Positions 8,241-15,816 of a stretch of 64,000 bases of DNA are shown here, piece after piece; positions within the stretch are counted from its first letter, which is position 1; every line of letters starts with the position of its first letter. The stretch is from Micromonospora peucetia. Lineage in GTDB: Bacteria > Actinomycetota > Actinomycetes > Mycobacteriales > Micromonosporaceae. The stretch spans positions 7,192,001-7,256,000 of the forward strand of contig NZ_FMIC01000002.1 of the NCBI RefSeq assembly GCF_900091625.1, in the 5' to 3' direction. The notes below the pieces were generated by a model. The model saw only the letters and a list, made by a program, of their open reading frames with translations. It searched no databases and was not told the DNA's origin. The translations under genes and the position numbers were made by a program.

Positions 8241-8445
8241 GCTGCTCAGGACGGTCGTCGAGCCGGTCGACCCGGACCGGACCCGGCCGCCGCTGCGCCG
8301 CTGGCAGTGGGCCGGGTACGGGCAGAGCCGACCGTACGAGCTGGTGATCCCGCTCGCGGGCATGACGCCCGGCCGGGGCGTACTGCGCCGCGAGCTGGCC
8401 CGCCGGCTGCCCGGCCACGCCGCTGGCTCCCGATCCGTTGTGTGA
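8241..8445 (+). pseudogene. possible C-terminal gene remnant, unrecognised
   Basis: After the CoaD-like stop, another frame reads protein-like text (RPPLRRWQWAGYGQSRPYEL, then PLAGMTPGRGVLRREL) up to a stop at 8445, with no plausible start of its own. Composition and periodicity look coding, but I recognise no family. It may be the tail of a decayed gene. The rest of this gap, 8446-8481, holds nothing I can identify. Confidence 0.25.
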
Positions 8446-8481
8446 CCTGACCGCCCGGAGGATGTCGTGCCACAAAGCGGC

Positions 8482-8511
8482 TTGCCGGTGTACGCGAGCT
8501 TCGCTTACCCT
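8482..8511 (+). promoter_or_regulatory. promoter P1 of the Y RNA-like array
   Basis: TTGCCG (8482-8487), 18-nt spacer, TACCCT (8506-8511). The predicted start, about A8518, coincides with the first base of the outer stem of unit 1. Confidence 0.6.
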
Positions 8512-8517
8512 CGTCGG

Positions 8518-8675
8518 ACACCTCCCGGTGCGCAGGCAACGGCTACTTCCGCTTTCAACGGGGAGACGCGGGTGCAAATCCCGCCGCCGCCGAAAGGCGG
8601 TGTCGATCAGCAGCCCAGGTCACCTTGGCCCGCGAGGGCCGGTCTCCGTTGCCGTTCTGATCTCGGAAGGGGTGC
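8518..8675 (+). ncRNA. Y RNA-like unit 1 with tRNA T-arm mimic
   Basis: Outer stem CACCTC (8519-8524) with GGGGTG (8669-8674) plus CCG/CGG; internal loop; inner stem GGCAACGG (8535-8542) with CCGTTGCC (8646-8653), 8 of 8 paired. The 5' strand reads GGTGCGCAGGCAAC, close to the vertebrate Y RNA Ro60-binding sequence GGUCCGAAGGUAGU, and the 3' strand ends TGATCTCGG. The distal domain contains a T-arm mimic at 8568-8584 (GCGGG, loop TGCAAAT, CCCGC; tRNA consensus loop TTCAAAT) and a GAAA tetraloop hairpin at 8587-8600. This matches the known build of bacterial YrlA: a Ro60-binding stem plus tRNA-like module. Expected to bind the TROVE protein encoded at 9129. Confidence 0.75.
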
Positions 8676-8681
8676 CACGCC

Positions 8682-8779
8682 GCGTACCCCGGTGCGACGG
8701 AGACAGCTACTTCCTGGCTTGCAGCCTGGCCCGCGGTGGGAATCCGCGAAGCTGTGTCCGACCTTGATCTCGGGTACGT
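8682..8779 (+). ncRNA. Y RNA-like unit 2 with T-arm-like hairpin
   Basis: Outer stem CGTACCC (8683-8689) with GGGTACG (8772-8778), perfect; inner stem GGAGACAGCT (8699-8708) with AGCTGTGTCC (8750-8759), 9 of 10 paired. Ro60-like motif GGTGCGACGGAGAC on the 5' strand, TTGATCTCGG on the 3' strand. The distal part has a GGCT/AGCC hairpin and a 5-bp stem, 7-nt loop arm at 8732-8748 (CGCGG, TGGGAAT, CCGCG), i.e. T-arm geometry with a partly diverged loop. No promoter is visible between unit 1 and unit 2, so it is probably cut from or joined to the unit 1 transcript. Confidence 0.7.
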
Positions 8780-8792
8780 GGCGTCGCCCGTT

Positions 8793-8821
8793 TCCGGCCT
8801 CCGTGACCATGGGCCGGCAAA
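8793..8821 (+). terminator. possible terminator/processing hairpin after unit 2
   Basis: CCGGCC (8794-8799) pairs with GGCCGG (8812-8817), extended by TTT/AAA around one bulged base. No U-tract follows, so termination is uncertain. It lies just before promoter P2. Confidence 0.35.
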
Positions 8822-8826
8822 CTCCG

Positions 8827-8856
8827 TTGTCCGCCTGTCGCCGCCACCGCTACCGT
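8827..8856 (+). promoter_or_regulatory. promoter P2 of the Y RNA-like array
   Basis: TTGTCC (8827-8832), 18-nt spacer, TACCGT (8851-8856), predicted start about G8864, the first base of the unit 3 stem. Same hexamer type, same spacing and same distance to the RNA as P1. Confidence 0.6.
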
Positions 8857-8863
8857 CGTGCCC

Positions 8864-8957
8864 GCACCTCCCGGTGCGAAGGCGACGGTTACATCTTGGA
8901 GGGGCGCACGCCCCGTTGAAGAGCCCGTCCGTCGCCGGCTCAGATCTCGGGAGGCGC
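8864..8957 (+). ncRNA. Y RNA-like unit 3 (short form)
   Basis: Outer stem CCTCCCG (8867-8873) with CGGGAGG (8948-8954), extended by GC/GC; inner stem GGCGACGG (8881-8888) with CCGTCGCC (8929-8936), perfect. Ro60-like motif GGTGCGAAGGCGAC (the nearest of the four to the animal sequence), 3' strand CAGATCTCGG. The distal domain is short: one hairpin GGGGC-GCAC-GCCCC at 8901-8914 and no T-arm. Confidence 0.7.
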
Positions 8958-8960
8958 GAC

Positions 8961-9089
8961 CACACCGGTATCCGGTGCGCAGGCAACGGTTGCTTCAGTG
9001 ATCCCCCATGGGGGTCTCGGTCCGCCGGACACCCACGGGTGGACGGCAGCCACCTCCGTCGCCGACCTCGGTCTCGGATACCCGGTGCG
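8961..9089 (+). ncRNA. Y RNA-like unit 4 / leader of the Ro60 mRNA
   Basis: Outer stem CACC plus GGTATCCG (8963-8974) with CGGATACC plus GGTG (9075-9087), 12 bp with one bulge; inner stem GGCAACGG (8982-8989) with CCGTCGCC (9056-9063), one A.C mismatch. The Ro60-like motif is identical to unit 1. The distal domain holds the palindrome CCCCCATGGGGG (9003-9014) and small hairpins at 9020-9040. It ends 39 nt before the Ro60 start codon, so it may act both as RNA ligand and as an mRNA leader. Confidence 0.65.
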
Positions 9090-9128
9090 GTCGTGCCTCC
9101 TACCGCTCGACGGCATGTGGGGGACACG

Positions 9129-10655
9129 ATGGCCAAGTTCAACCTCAAGCGGGGCAACCAGCAGGACGTCGTCACCGCCGAGGGCGCGCCCGGTTTCACC
9201 CGCGAGCCGCGCACCGAACTGTTCCTGCTGGGTGTGTCGAACATGGTCGGTGAGGACACCTTCTACGAGGGCGTCGCCGACCGGGACGCCCGGTTCCGTG
9301 AGCTGGTCGCCGCCGTGGCTGTCGCCGACCCCGACTGGTTCGCGCGCTTCGTGCGTTGGCTGCGTACCGGCGCGATGCTGCGTTCGGCGTCCGTCGTGGC
9401 CGCCCTGGAGGGCGCCCGCGCCCAGGTCGCCGCCGGCATCCCGGGCTCCCGGGCCGTGGTCGACTCCGCGTTGCAGCGGGCCGACGAGCCGGGCGAGGCC
9501 ATCGCGTACTGGCTGGGCCGCCACGGGCGGGCGATGCCCAAGCCGGTCAAGCGGGGCATCGCCGACGCGGCGGTGCGGCTGTACCACGAGCGGAGCCTGC
9601 TCAAGTACGACGCCGACGGCAGCGCGGTACGGTTCGGCGACGTCATCGACCTGACCCACCCGACGGCGCGGGACGAGCGGCAGGGCGACCTCTTCCGACA
9701 CGCGTTGGACCGCCGGCACAAACGCGACAACCCGTTGCCGCAGTCCCTGACGGTGCTGGCGGCCCGGGCCGAGCTCATGGCGTTGCCGGTCGAGCGGCGC
9801 GCGGAGGTCACCGACCCGGCGGTGCTGGGCGCGGCCGGCATGACCTGGGAGGCCCTCGCGGGCTGGCGGCAGACCGCGATGGACGCCGCCGCGTGGGAGG
9901 CGGTCATCCCGAACATGGGCTACCTGGCGCTGCTGCGCAACCTGCGCAACTTCGACCGGGCCGGCGTCAGCGACGCCGTCGCCGAGGCGGTGGCGGCCAG
10001 GCTGGCCGATCCGGACGAGGTCGCCCGGTCACGCGTGCTGCCGATGCGGTACCTGTCGGCGTACAACGCGGCACCGAGCCTGCGGTGGGCGTACCCGTTG
10101 GAGAAGGCGTTGCGGCAGGCGCTGGCGAACGTGCCCGCCCTGGACGCGCGGACCCTGATCCTGATCGACACGTCGGGGTCGATGAACAGCGCGTTCAGCA
10201 GGGACGGCACGCTGCGCTGCTGGGACGCGGCCACCGTGTTCGGCCTCGCGCTGGACGCCCGAGCGCGGGAGGCCACGGTGGTGTCGTTCTCCAACGCCAG
10301 CGCGGTGTTCCCGGCCGTCGCCGGCGAGTCGGTGCTGGCGGCGGTGCGCCGGTTCAAGGAGGGCGGCTTCTTCTACGGCCGCGGGACCGAGACCGGGAAG
10401 GCGGTACGCGAGCACTACGACCGGCACGACCGGGTGGTCATCCTCACCGACGAGCAGGCGCACTGGCAGGGCGCACATGACGTCACGGCCGCCGTGCCCG
10501 CGCGGGTTCCGGTGTACACCTGGAACCTGGCCGGATACCGGGTCGGACACGCGCCGACGGCCGGCAACCGGCACACGTTCGGCGGCCTGTCCGACGCCGC
10601 GTTCGCCATGATCCCGCTCATCGAGGCGGGGTCGCGCGGCCACTGGCCCTTCTGA
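9129..10655 (+). CDS. rsr: Ro60-family TROVE-vWA RNA-binding protein
   Basis: 508 aa. Ring of TROVE HEAT-like repeats (about residues 10-335; opening MAKFNLKRGNQQDVVTAEGA, then ELFLLGVSNMVGEDTFYE) followed by a von Willebrand A domain with a complete MIDAS (D347-T-S349-G-S351) and a C-terminal WNLAGY region. Orthologues bind Y RNAs on the outer surface and pass 3' ends of damaged RNA through the ring; in bacteria the RNP can tether polynucleotide phosphorylase. ATG at 9129 follows GGGGGA (9118-9123); the frame is open upstream to 8736 but that part is the RNA array. The four RNA units directly upstream are its probable partners. No rtcB or rtcA gene is adjacent. Confidence 0.93.
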   Translation: MAKFNLKRGNQQDVVTAEGAPGFTREPRTELFLLGVSNMVGEDTFYEGVADRDARFRELVAAVAVADPDWFARFVRWLRTGAMLRSASVVAALEGARAQVAAGIPGSRAVVDSALQRADEPGEAIAYWLGRHGRAMPKPVKRGIADAAVRLYHERSLLKYDADGSAVRFGDVIDLTHPTARDERQGDLFRHALDRRHKRDNPLPQSLTVLAARAELMALPVERRAEVTDPAVLGAAGMTWEALAGWRQTAMDAAAWEAVIPNMGYLALLRNLRNFDRAGVSDAVAEAVAARLADPDEVARSRVLPMRYLSAYNAAPSLRWAYPLEKALRQALANVPALDARTLILIDTSGSMNSAFSRDGTLRCWDAATVFGLALDARAREATVVSFSNASAVFPAVAGESVLAAVRRFKEGGFFYGRGTETGKAVREHYDRHDRVVILTDEQAHWQGAHDVTAAVPARVPVYTWNLAGYRVGHAPTAGNRHTFGGLSDAAFAMIPLIEAGSRGHWPF

Positions 10656-10715
10656 CCGGCGTCGCGGCGTCGGGCCGGGGCCAGCGCCGTGGCACGGGCC
10701 GGTGGGCGGCGGCCA

Positions 10716-10744
10716 TTGACGACGATCCACGTACGTTGCAAGAT
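10716..10744 (+). promoter_or_regulatory. promoter upstream of the symporter gene
   Basis: TTGACG (10716-10721), 17-nt spacer, CAAGAT (10739-10744), about 60 nt before the GTG at 10810. Confidence 0.45.
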
Positions 10745-10809
10745 GCGAGCGCACCGTCGTGGTGTGAGGATCCGGTGATCCCTGGCGTACGCGATCAGGA
10801 GGCCCAGCC

Positions 10810-11709
10810 GTGAATACCGGTTTGTCGCTTGTGCTCTTCCCCGTCGCGTTGGGCATCGTCATGCTCGGACTCGGCCTCACCCTGACCCTGGCCGACTTCC
10901 GCCGCGTCGTCGCTTATCCCCGGGCCGTGATCGTCTCCCTGGTCTGCCAGATGCTGGTCCTGCCGGCCATCTGCCTGGGCCTGGTGCTCGCCGCCGACCT
11001 GCGTCCGGAGTTGGCCGTCGGGATGATGCTGCTCGCCGCCTCCCCCGGCGGCAGCACGGCCAGCCTCTACAGCCACCTGTTCAAGGGCAACGTCGCGCTC
11101 AACGTCACCCTGACCGCCATCAACTCGGTGCTCGCCCTGTTCACGCTGCCCCTGATCGTCAACCTGTCCGTCACCGCGTTCATGGGTTCGGACAGTTCAC
11201 TCGGCCTCCAGTTCGACAAGGTGCTCCAGGTCTTCGCCCTGGTGCTGATCCCGATCGTGGTCGGTATGATCGTCCGCCAGCGTCGTCCCGAGTTCGCCGC
11301 CCGTATGCAACGACCGGTGAAGATCCTCTCCATCGTGGTCCTCGTTGTCGTGATCATCGGCGCGGCGCTCGGCGTCAAGGACGAACTCGCCGCCACCATC
11401 GGCGCGGTCGGCCTCGTCGCTCTGCTGTTCAACCTGCTCAGCCTGGCCATCGGGTACGCGGCGCCGCGCCTGCTGCGCGTCGGGCACCGGGATTCGGTCG
11501 CGTCGTCGTTCGAGATCGGCGTCCACAACGCCACCCTGGCCATCACGATCGCGCTCAGCCCGGCCCTGCTCGACAACACCGACATCGCCATGCCGCCCGC
11601 GATCTACGGCATCCTGATGTTCTTCACCGCTGCCGCCTTCGGCTTCGTCGCCGCACGCCGTGGCAGCGCCTCGGCCGAGCCCACGCACCAGCCGACCAGG
11701 ACGGTGTGA
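10810..11709 (+). CDS. bile acid:sodium symporter family (SBF/BASS) membrane transporter
   Basis: 299 aa, roughly nine hydrophobic segments. The family core is visible in LLAASPGGSTASLYSHLFKGN (sodium-binding region after the fourth segment) and in SSFEIGVHNATLAITIALS near residue 240. GTG at 10810 has AGGAGG at 10797-10802. BASS proteins carry organic anions such as bile acids, pantoate or pyruvate with sodium; the substrate here is unknown. It stands alone between the Ro60 gene and the ABC exporter. Confidence 0.88.
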   Translation: MNTGLSLVLFPVALGIVMLGLGLTLTLADFRRVVAYPRAVIVSLVCQMLVLPAICLGLVLAADLRPELAVGMMLLAASPGGSTASLYSHLFKGNVALNVTLTAINSVLALFTLPLIVNLSVTAFMGSDSSLGLQFDKVLQVFALVLIPIVVGMIVRQRRPEFAARMQRPVKILSIVVLVVVIIGAALGVKDELAATIGAVGLVALLFNLLSLAIGYAAPRLLRVGHRDSVASSFEIGVHNATLAITIALSPALLDNTDIAMPPAIYGILMFFTAAAFGFVAARRGSASAEPTHQPTRTV

Positions 11710-11823
11710 GCGGCGCGGCCCGGGGCCGGCCCGGCGGCGACGCGAAGGAGGCGTACACCTTCCGGGCGCTCGGCTCCAGCCGGAATCCGCACCAACTTCC
11801 CTGCCTCGGGGGATGGACCGGCG

Positions 11824-11840
11824 GGTCACCGACGGTGACC
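11824..11840. promoter_or_regulatory. inverted repeat upstream of the ABC exporter
   Basis: GGTCACC-GAC-GGTGACC, 7-bp arms with a 3-nt centre, 122 nt before the ABC exporter start. Could be an operator or a short hairpin. The rest of 11710-11961 shows no gene. Confidence 0.4.
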
Positions 11841-11961
11841 ATTGGTAGTTGGTCGAACGCTGTGGGTTGATGGGGTGGCGGCGGGACGTTCCCGCCGCCC
11901 GCCTTCAACGACCTCGGTCGCGACCGGCAACCACGTCACCGCGCACCGAGGAGGCACGTCC

Positions 11962-13941
11962 GTGACCCGAGCCGAACGGGACACCACATCGGACCAGCCA
12001 GCCCCAGCCCCAGCACCGACGGAGTCGGTGCTCCCGGAGCTGCGGACCATGTTCTGGGAGACGGGAATGCAGGCGCGGGCGGAAGCCGGCCTGTTCACCG
12101 TGTTCGCCGAGTTGCCCAGGCTGGTCTGGGCGGCAGTCCGGATCAGCTGGCGGGCCGACCGGCTCCGGACCTCGGTGGTGGCCGCCGCGACGCTCGGCGG
12201 CGGGGCGATGGCCGCCTTCGGGCTGCTGGCCACCCAGCGGGTGCTGGTGGAGCTGTTCGCCGGTGGCCCCACCGCGGACAAGGTGGTCGCCGCACTGCCC
12301 GCGCTCGCCGTACTGGCGGCGGCGACCGCGCTGCGCGCCGGGATGGGCATCGCCACCGGGTACGCACAGAACGGACTCACCCCGCGGGTGAGCCGGGAGG
12401 TGGAGCGCGGCCTGTTCGAGGTGTCCACGGCGGTACGGCTGGAGGCGTTCGACGCCGATGCGTTCGCCGACGACATGGAACGGGCCTCCCGGGGCACCGA
12501 GTCGACAGTCTCACTGGTGGAGGCGTCGATGAACCTGCTCGCCGGGCTGGCCGGCCTGCTCGCCGTGGCGGTCGCCGTCGTCCTCATCCACCCGTTGCTG
12601 CTGCTGGCGCTGCTGGTGGCGACGTTGCCCAAGGCCTGGGCGTCGCTGCGGGCCGGGCACCTGCGGTACCGGACCTACACGGCGGGGTCGGTGCGACGGC
12701 GGCGGTTGTGGTTGCTGCACCGACTGATGGCCGAGCGGGACTCCGCGCCGGAGCTGCGCTCCTACGGGCTGCGCCGGTTCCTGCTGGACCAGTACGACCG
12801 GGTGATGGAGGTGGAGACCGACATCGAGCTCACCCTCGCCCGCCGGGTCACCACGACCACCACCGTCGGGGCGGTGATCGGCGGAATCGCCACCGGCGTG
12901 GTCTATCTCCTGCTCGGGCTGCTGCTCATCGACGGCCAGATTCCGCTCGCGGCGGCGGCGACCTGCGTGGTCGCGGTGCAGTCCGCGCAGCGCTCGCTGT
13001 CCGTCGCCACGTTCCAGGTCGACCGCGTCTACACCGAGGGCCAGCACTTCAGCGACTACACCGGGTTCATGCTCCGGGCCGCCGCCTACCTGCCCGATGC
13101 GGCCACGAGCGCCACGGACGCCGCACCCGGTCCGCTGCGCGAGCTGACCGTACGGGAGGTCAGCCTGCGCTACCCCGACCGGGACACGCCCGCCGTCGAC
13201 CGCGTGACGCTGACGATCGCGGCGGGGCAGACGGTGGCCTTCGTCGGCGAGAACGGCTCGGGCAAGACCACCCTCGCCGCGATGATCGCCACCCTCCGCG
13301 CCCCCACCGAGGGGGTCATCTGCTGGAACGGGCGGCCCCTGCCCGAGTGGAACCTCGCCGGGCTGCGGGCCCGCATCGCGGTGGTCACCCAGGAGTATCA
13401 CAAGTGGCCGTTCACCGCCGCGACGAACATCGCCGTCGGCGATGTCGAGAGCGAGGCCCGGCAGGACCGGATCGAGGCCGCCGCCGCCCGCGCCGTCGCG
13501 CACAACATGATCCAGGACCTGCCCCACGGGTACGAGACGCTGCTCGACCGGACCTTCGCCAAGGGTCAGGACCTCTCCGGCGGCCAGTGGCAGCGCATCA
13601 CCGCCGCCCGTGGCTTCCTCCGCGACGCCGACCTGCTGGTCATGGACGAGCCGTCCTCCGCCCTCGACCCGCGCGCCGAGGACGCACTGTTCCAGGCCAT
13701 CCGGGACCGGCAGGGTCGGGCGACCACCATCCTCATCACCCACCGGCTGGCCAACGTCCGCCACGCCGACCGGATCTTCGTCCTGCATGACGGCGCGCTG
13801 GTCGAGGCCGGCAGCCACGACGAACTCGTCGCCGCCAACGGCCGGTACGCCGAACTGTTCGCCCTCCAGGCCGCCGGCTACGACGACACGCACAGCGACC
13901 GCGGCCCCGCACCGCGGCAGCGCCCCCTCACCACGCCCTGA
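11962..13941 (+). CDS. ABC exporter, fused membrane and ATPase domains
   Basis: 659 aa. GTG at 11962 is preceded by GAGGAGG; a longer frame from 11842 lacks a site. A six-helix export domain (about residues 60-390) is followed by an ATPase domain: Walker A GENGSGKTT, Q-loop TQEYHKWPF, signature LSGGQW, Walker B LLVMDEPSSALD and switch His in ITHR. There is no N-terminal C39 peptidase. Homodimeric exporters of this kind often carry peptide or lipid products; being 7 kb from a lanthipeptide operon and close to its regulator it may serve self-resistance, but this is only positional inference. Confidence 0.88.
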   Translation: MTRAERDTTSDQPAPAPAPTESVLPELRTMFWETGMQARAEAGLFTVFAELPRLVWAAVRISWRADRLRTSVVAAATLGGGAMAAFGLLATQRVLVELFAGGPTADKVVAALPALAVLAAATALRAGMGIATGYAQNGLTPRVSREVERGLFEVSTAVRLEAFDADAFADDMERASRGTESTVSLVEASMNLLAGLAGLLAVAVAVVLIHPLLLLALLVATLPKAWASLRAGHLRYRTYTAGSVRRRRLWLLHRLMAERDSAPELRSYGLRRFLLDQYDRVMEVETDIELTLARRVTTTTTVGAVIGGIATGVVYLLLGLLLIDGQIPLAAAATCVVAVQSAQRSLSVATFQVDRVYTEGQHFSDYTGFMLRAAAYLPDAATSATDAAPGPLRELTVREVSLRYPDRDTPAVDRVTLTIAAGQTVAFVGENGSGKTTLAAMIATLRAPTEGVICWNGRPLPEWNLAGLRARIAVVTQEYHKWPFTAATNIAVGDVESEARQDRIEAAAARAVAHNMIQDLPHGYETLLDRTFAKGQDLSGGQWQRITAARGFLRDADLLVMDEPSSALDPRAEDALFQAIRDRQGRATTILITHRLANVRHADRIFVLHDGALVEAGSHDELVAANGRYAELFALQAAGYDDTHSDRGPAPRQRPLTTP

Positions 13942-14011
13942 CGGCCGGCACCGCTCGGCGGCACCGGTCCGCGGACGGTCGGCCCGCGCCGCGAGGTCCC
14001 ACCGGACGGTC

Positions 14012-14040
14012 GGGCCGCCGGGGTGGTGTCCCGGCGGCCC
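14012..14040. terminator. bidirectional terminator
   Basis: GGGCCGCCGGG (14012-14022) and CCCGGCGGCCC (14030-14040) form a perfect 11-bp stem with loop GTGGTGT, between convergent genes. Confidence 0.7.
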
Positions 14041-14050
14041 GAGCGGTACG

Positions 14051-15634
14051 TCAGTGGATGATGACGGGAGCCTTGGCCTGCCCCGCCTGCTGGTCGTCGA
14101 GCAGGTGTGACGGCTCGCGCCGCCGGGGCAGGAACGCCGCCGGGATGAACGTGACCAGCACCAGCGCGAACGCGACCCAGAACGTGGTGGCGAACGAACT
14201 GGCGGCGTAGTCGAGGCCACGGGAGATGAGCGACGGCTCGACCGGGAACTGCTGGGCCAACTCCGGCTGCTGCTGGACGGCGATGGCGAGGCCGGCCTCG
14301 GTGATCGGCTCACCGCTCGGATCGGTCGCCCCGGGGATCGGCCGGGATCCGTTCAGCTCGTTGGTGAGGATCACCGACATGATCGCGGCACCGACCGACC
14401 CGCCGATCTGCTGGATGATGTTGACCAGCGTGGAGCCGCGGGCCACCTCGTGGGCCGTCAGGGTCTTCAGCGCCGAGGTCATGATCGGCATCATGGTGCC
14501 GCCCATGCCCAGGCCCATGACGAACAGCGACCCGCAGAGCAGCACGTACGACGTCTCCGGGTCGACCTGGGTGAAGGTGAAGAACCCGAGGGCGATGAGT
14601 CCCAGCGCGAACGGCACGGTACGGCCGACGGGCATCTTGTCGGCCAGCATCCCGGCCACCGGCATGGTCACCATCGCGCCGAGACCCTGCGGCGCCATCA
14701 GCAGGCCGGCGGTCAGCGTCGACTCGCCGCGGACCTGCAGGAAGTAGCTCGGGAACAGCAGGCCGGCGCCCATGAACGCGATGATGAACACGAACATGGT
14801 CACGGTCGCGATGGTGAGGTTGCGGTTGGCGAAGAGCCGCAGGTCCAGCAGGGGGTGCCGGGGCCGGAAGGAGTAGAGGACGAAGGCGACGAGGAGCGCG
14901 CCGCCGACCAGCATGGGCGCCCACACCTTGGTGTCGGCGAACGTCCCGGTCTCGGGCAGCGAGGAGATGCCGTAGAGGAAGAGGGCGAGCCCCGGCGAGA
15001 GCATCAGCATGCCGATGAAGTCGAACGACTCGGACGGCTCGGGGTTGTCCTTCGGCAGTGCCAGGGCGGCGTAGACGAGCGCCACGGCGCCGATCGGCAG
15101 GTTGATCAGGAAGATCCAGTGCCAGCTCGCGACGTCGATCAACCAGCCACCGAGGATCGGGCCCCCGATGGGCCCGAGCAGCATCGGGATGCCGAGGACG
15201 GCCATCAGCCGGCCGATCCGGTGCGGCCCGGCCGCCCGGGTCATGATCGTCATGCCCAACGGCATGAGCATGCCGCCGCCGAGACCCTGGAGCACGCGGT
15301 AGCCGATCAACTGCCCGATCGTGTCGGCGTTGGCGCACAGCCCCGACCCGATCGTGAACAGGGCCAGCGCGATCATGTAGAGCCGCTTGGTGCCGAACCG
15401 GTCGGCGGCCCAGCCGCTGAGCGGGATGACCGTGGCCAGCGACAGGGTGTAGGCGGTCATCGTCCAGGCGACCTCGGCGTAGGACGCGTCGAACTCGCGC
15501 TGGAAGGTCGGCAGGGCGACGCTGACGACCGTCACGTCGAGGATCGACATGATCGCGCCGATGACGACGACCCCGGCGATCTTGAGGACCGAGCCGTCGA
15601 GCCTGTCCGAGGCCGCAGTGGATTGCTGTGTCAC
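14051..15634 (-). CDS. MFS drug:H+ antiporter, DHA2 (EmrB/QacA) family
   Basis: 527 aa, 14 predicted transmembrane segments. Family marks are VTVVSVALPTFQREF at the first helix, WAADRFGTKRLYMIAL (motif A region), RVLQGLGGGMLMPLG (motif C-like) and GPILGGWLID. GTG at 15634 with AGGAGA 8 nt upstream. It probably exports a toxic compound or antibiotic across the cytoplasmic membrane. The gene lies between an ABC exporter and the LuxR-type regulator of the lanthipeptide region and is on the regulator's strand, 182 nt after its end. Confidence 0.9.
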   Translation of the reverse strand: MTQQSTAASDRLDGSVLKIAGVVVIGAIMSILDVTVVSVALPTFQREFDASYAEVAWTMTAYTLSLATVIPLSGWAADRFGTKRLYMIALALFTIGSGLCANADTIGQLIGYRVLQGLGGGMLMPLGMTIMTRAAGPHRIGRLMAVLGIPMLLGPIGGPILGGWLIDVASWHWIFLINLPIGAVALVYAALALPKDNPEPSESFDFIGMLMLSPGLALFLYGISSLPETGTFADTKVWAPMLVGGALLVAFVLYSFRPRHPLLDLRLFANRNLTIATVTMFVFIIAFMGAGLLFPSYFLQVRGESTLTAGLLMAPQGLGAMVTMPVAGMLADKMPVGRTVPFALGLIALGFFTFTQVDPETSYVLLCGSLFVMGLGMGGTMMPIMTSALKTLTAHEVARGSTLVNIIQQIGGSVGAAIMSVILTNELNGSRPIPGATDPSGEPITEAGLAIAVQQQPELAQQFPVEPSLISRGLDYAASSFATTFWVAFALVLVTFIPAAFLPRRREPSHLLDDQQAGQAKAPVIIH

Positions 15635-15816
15635 GAAGTCTCCTGAAATCCCCGTTGTGGCCGGCGGGTGCCGCGCCTGGACTCGTCACGTACCGAGCAG
15701 TGTCCGCAGGCAGACTAACGACCGGCACCGACGATCCGCGTCAGGTTTTCCGACCGGCAGAATGTGGGATACGCCATGATGCCGTGCGCCGATCGGGGTG
15801 GGGTCGGGATCCCCAG

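Noticed and set aside
8568..8584. T-arm suggesting a tRNA gene
   Set aside because: No acceptor, D and anticodon arms of a canonical tRNA can be placed around it, and it lies inside the Y RNA-like stem.
8518..9089. CRISPR-like tandem repeat array
   Set aside because: Only short stem strands repeat, spacing is uneven, and the repeats pair within each unit; no cas genes.
8736..9128. Open frame extending the Ro60 gene 131 codons upstream
   Set aside because: It crosses units 2-4 of the RNA array, has no ribosome site at 8736, and TROVE homology begins at the ATG at 9129 with GGGGGA upstream.
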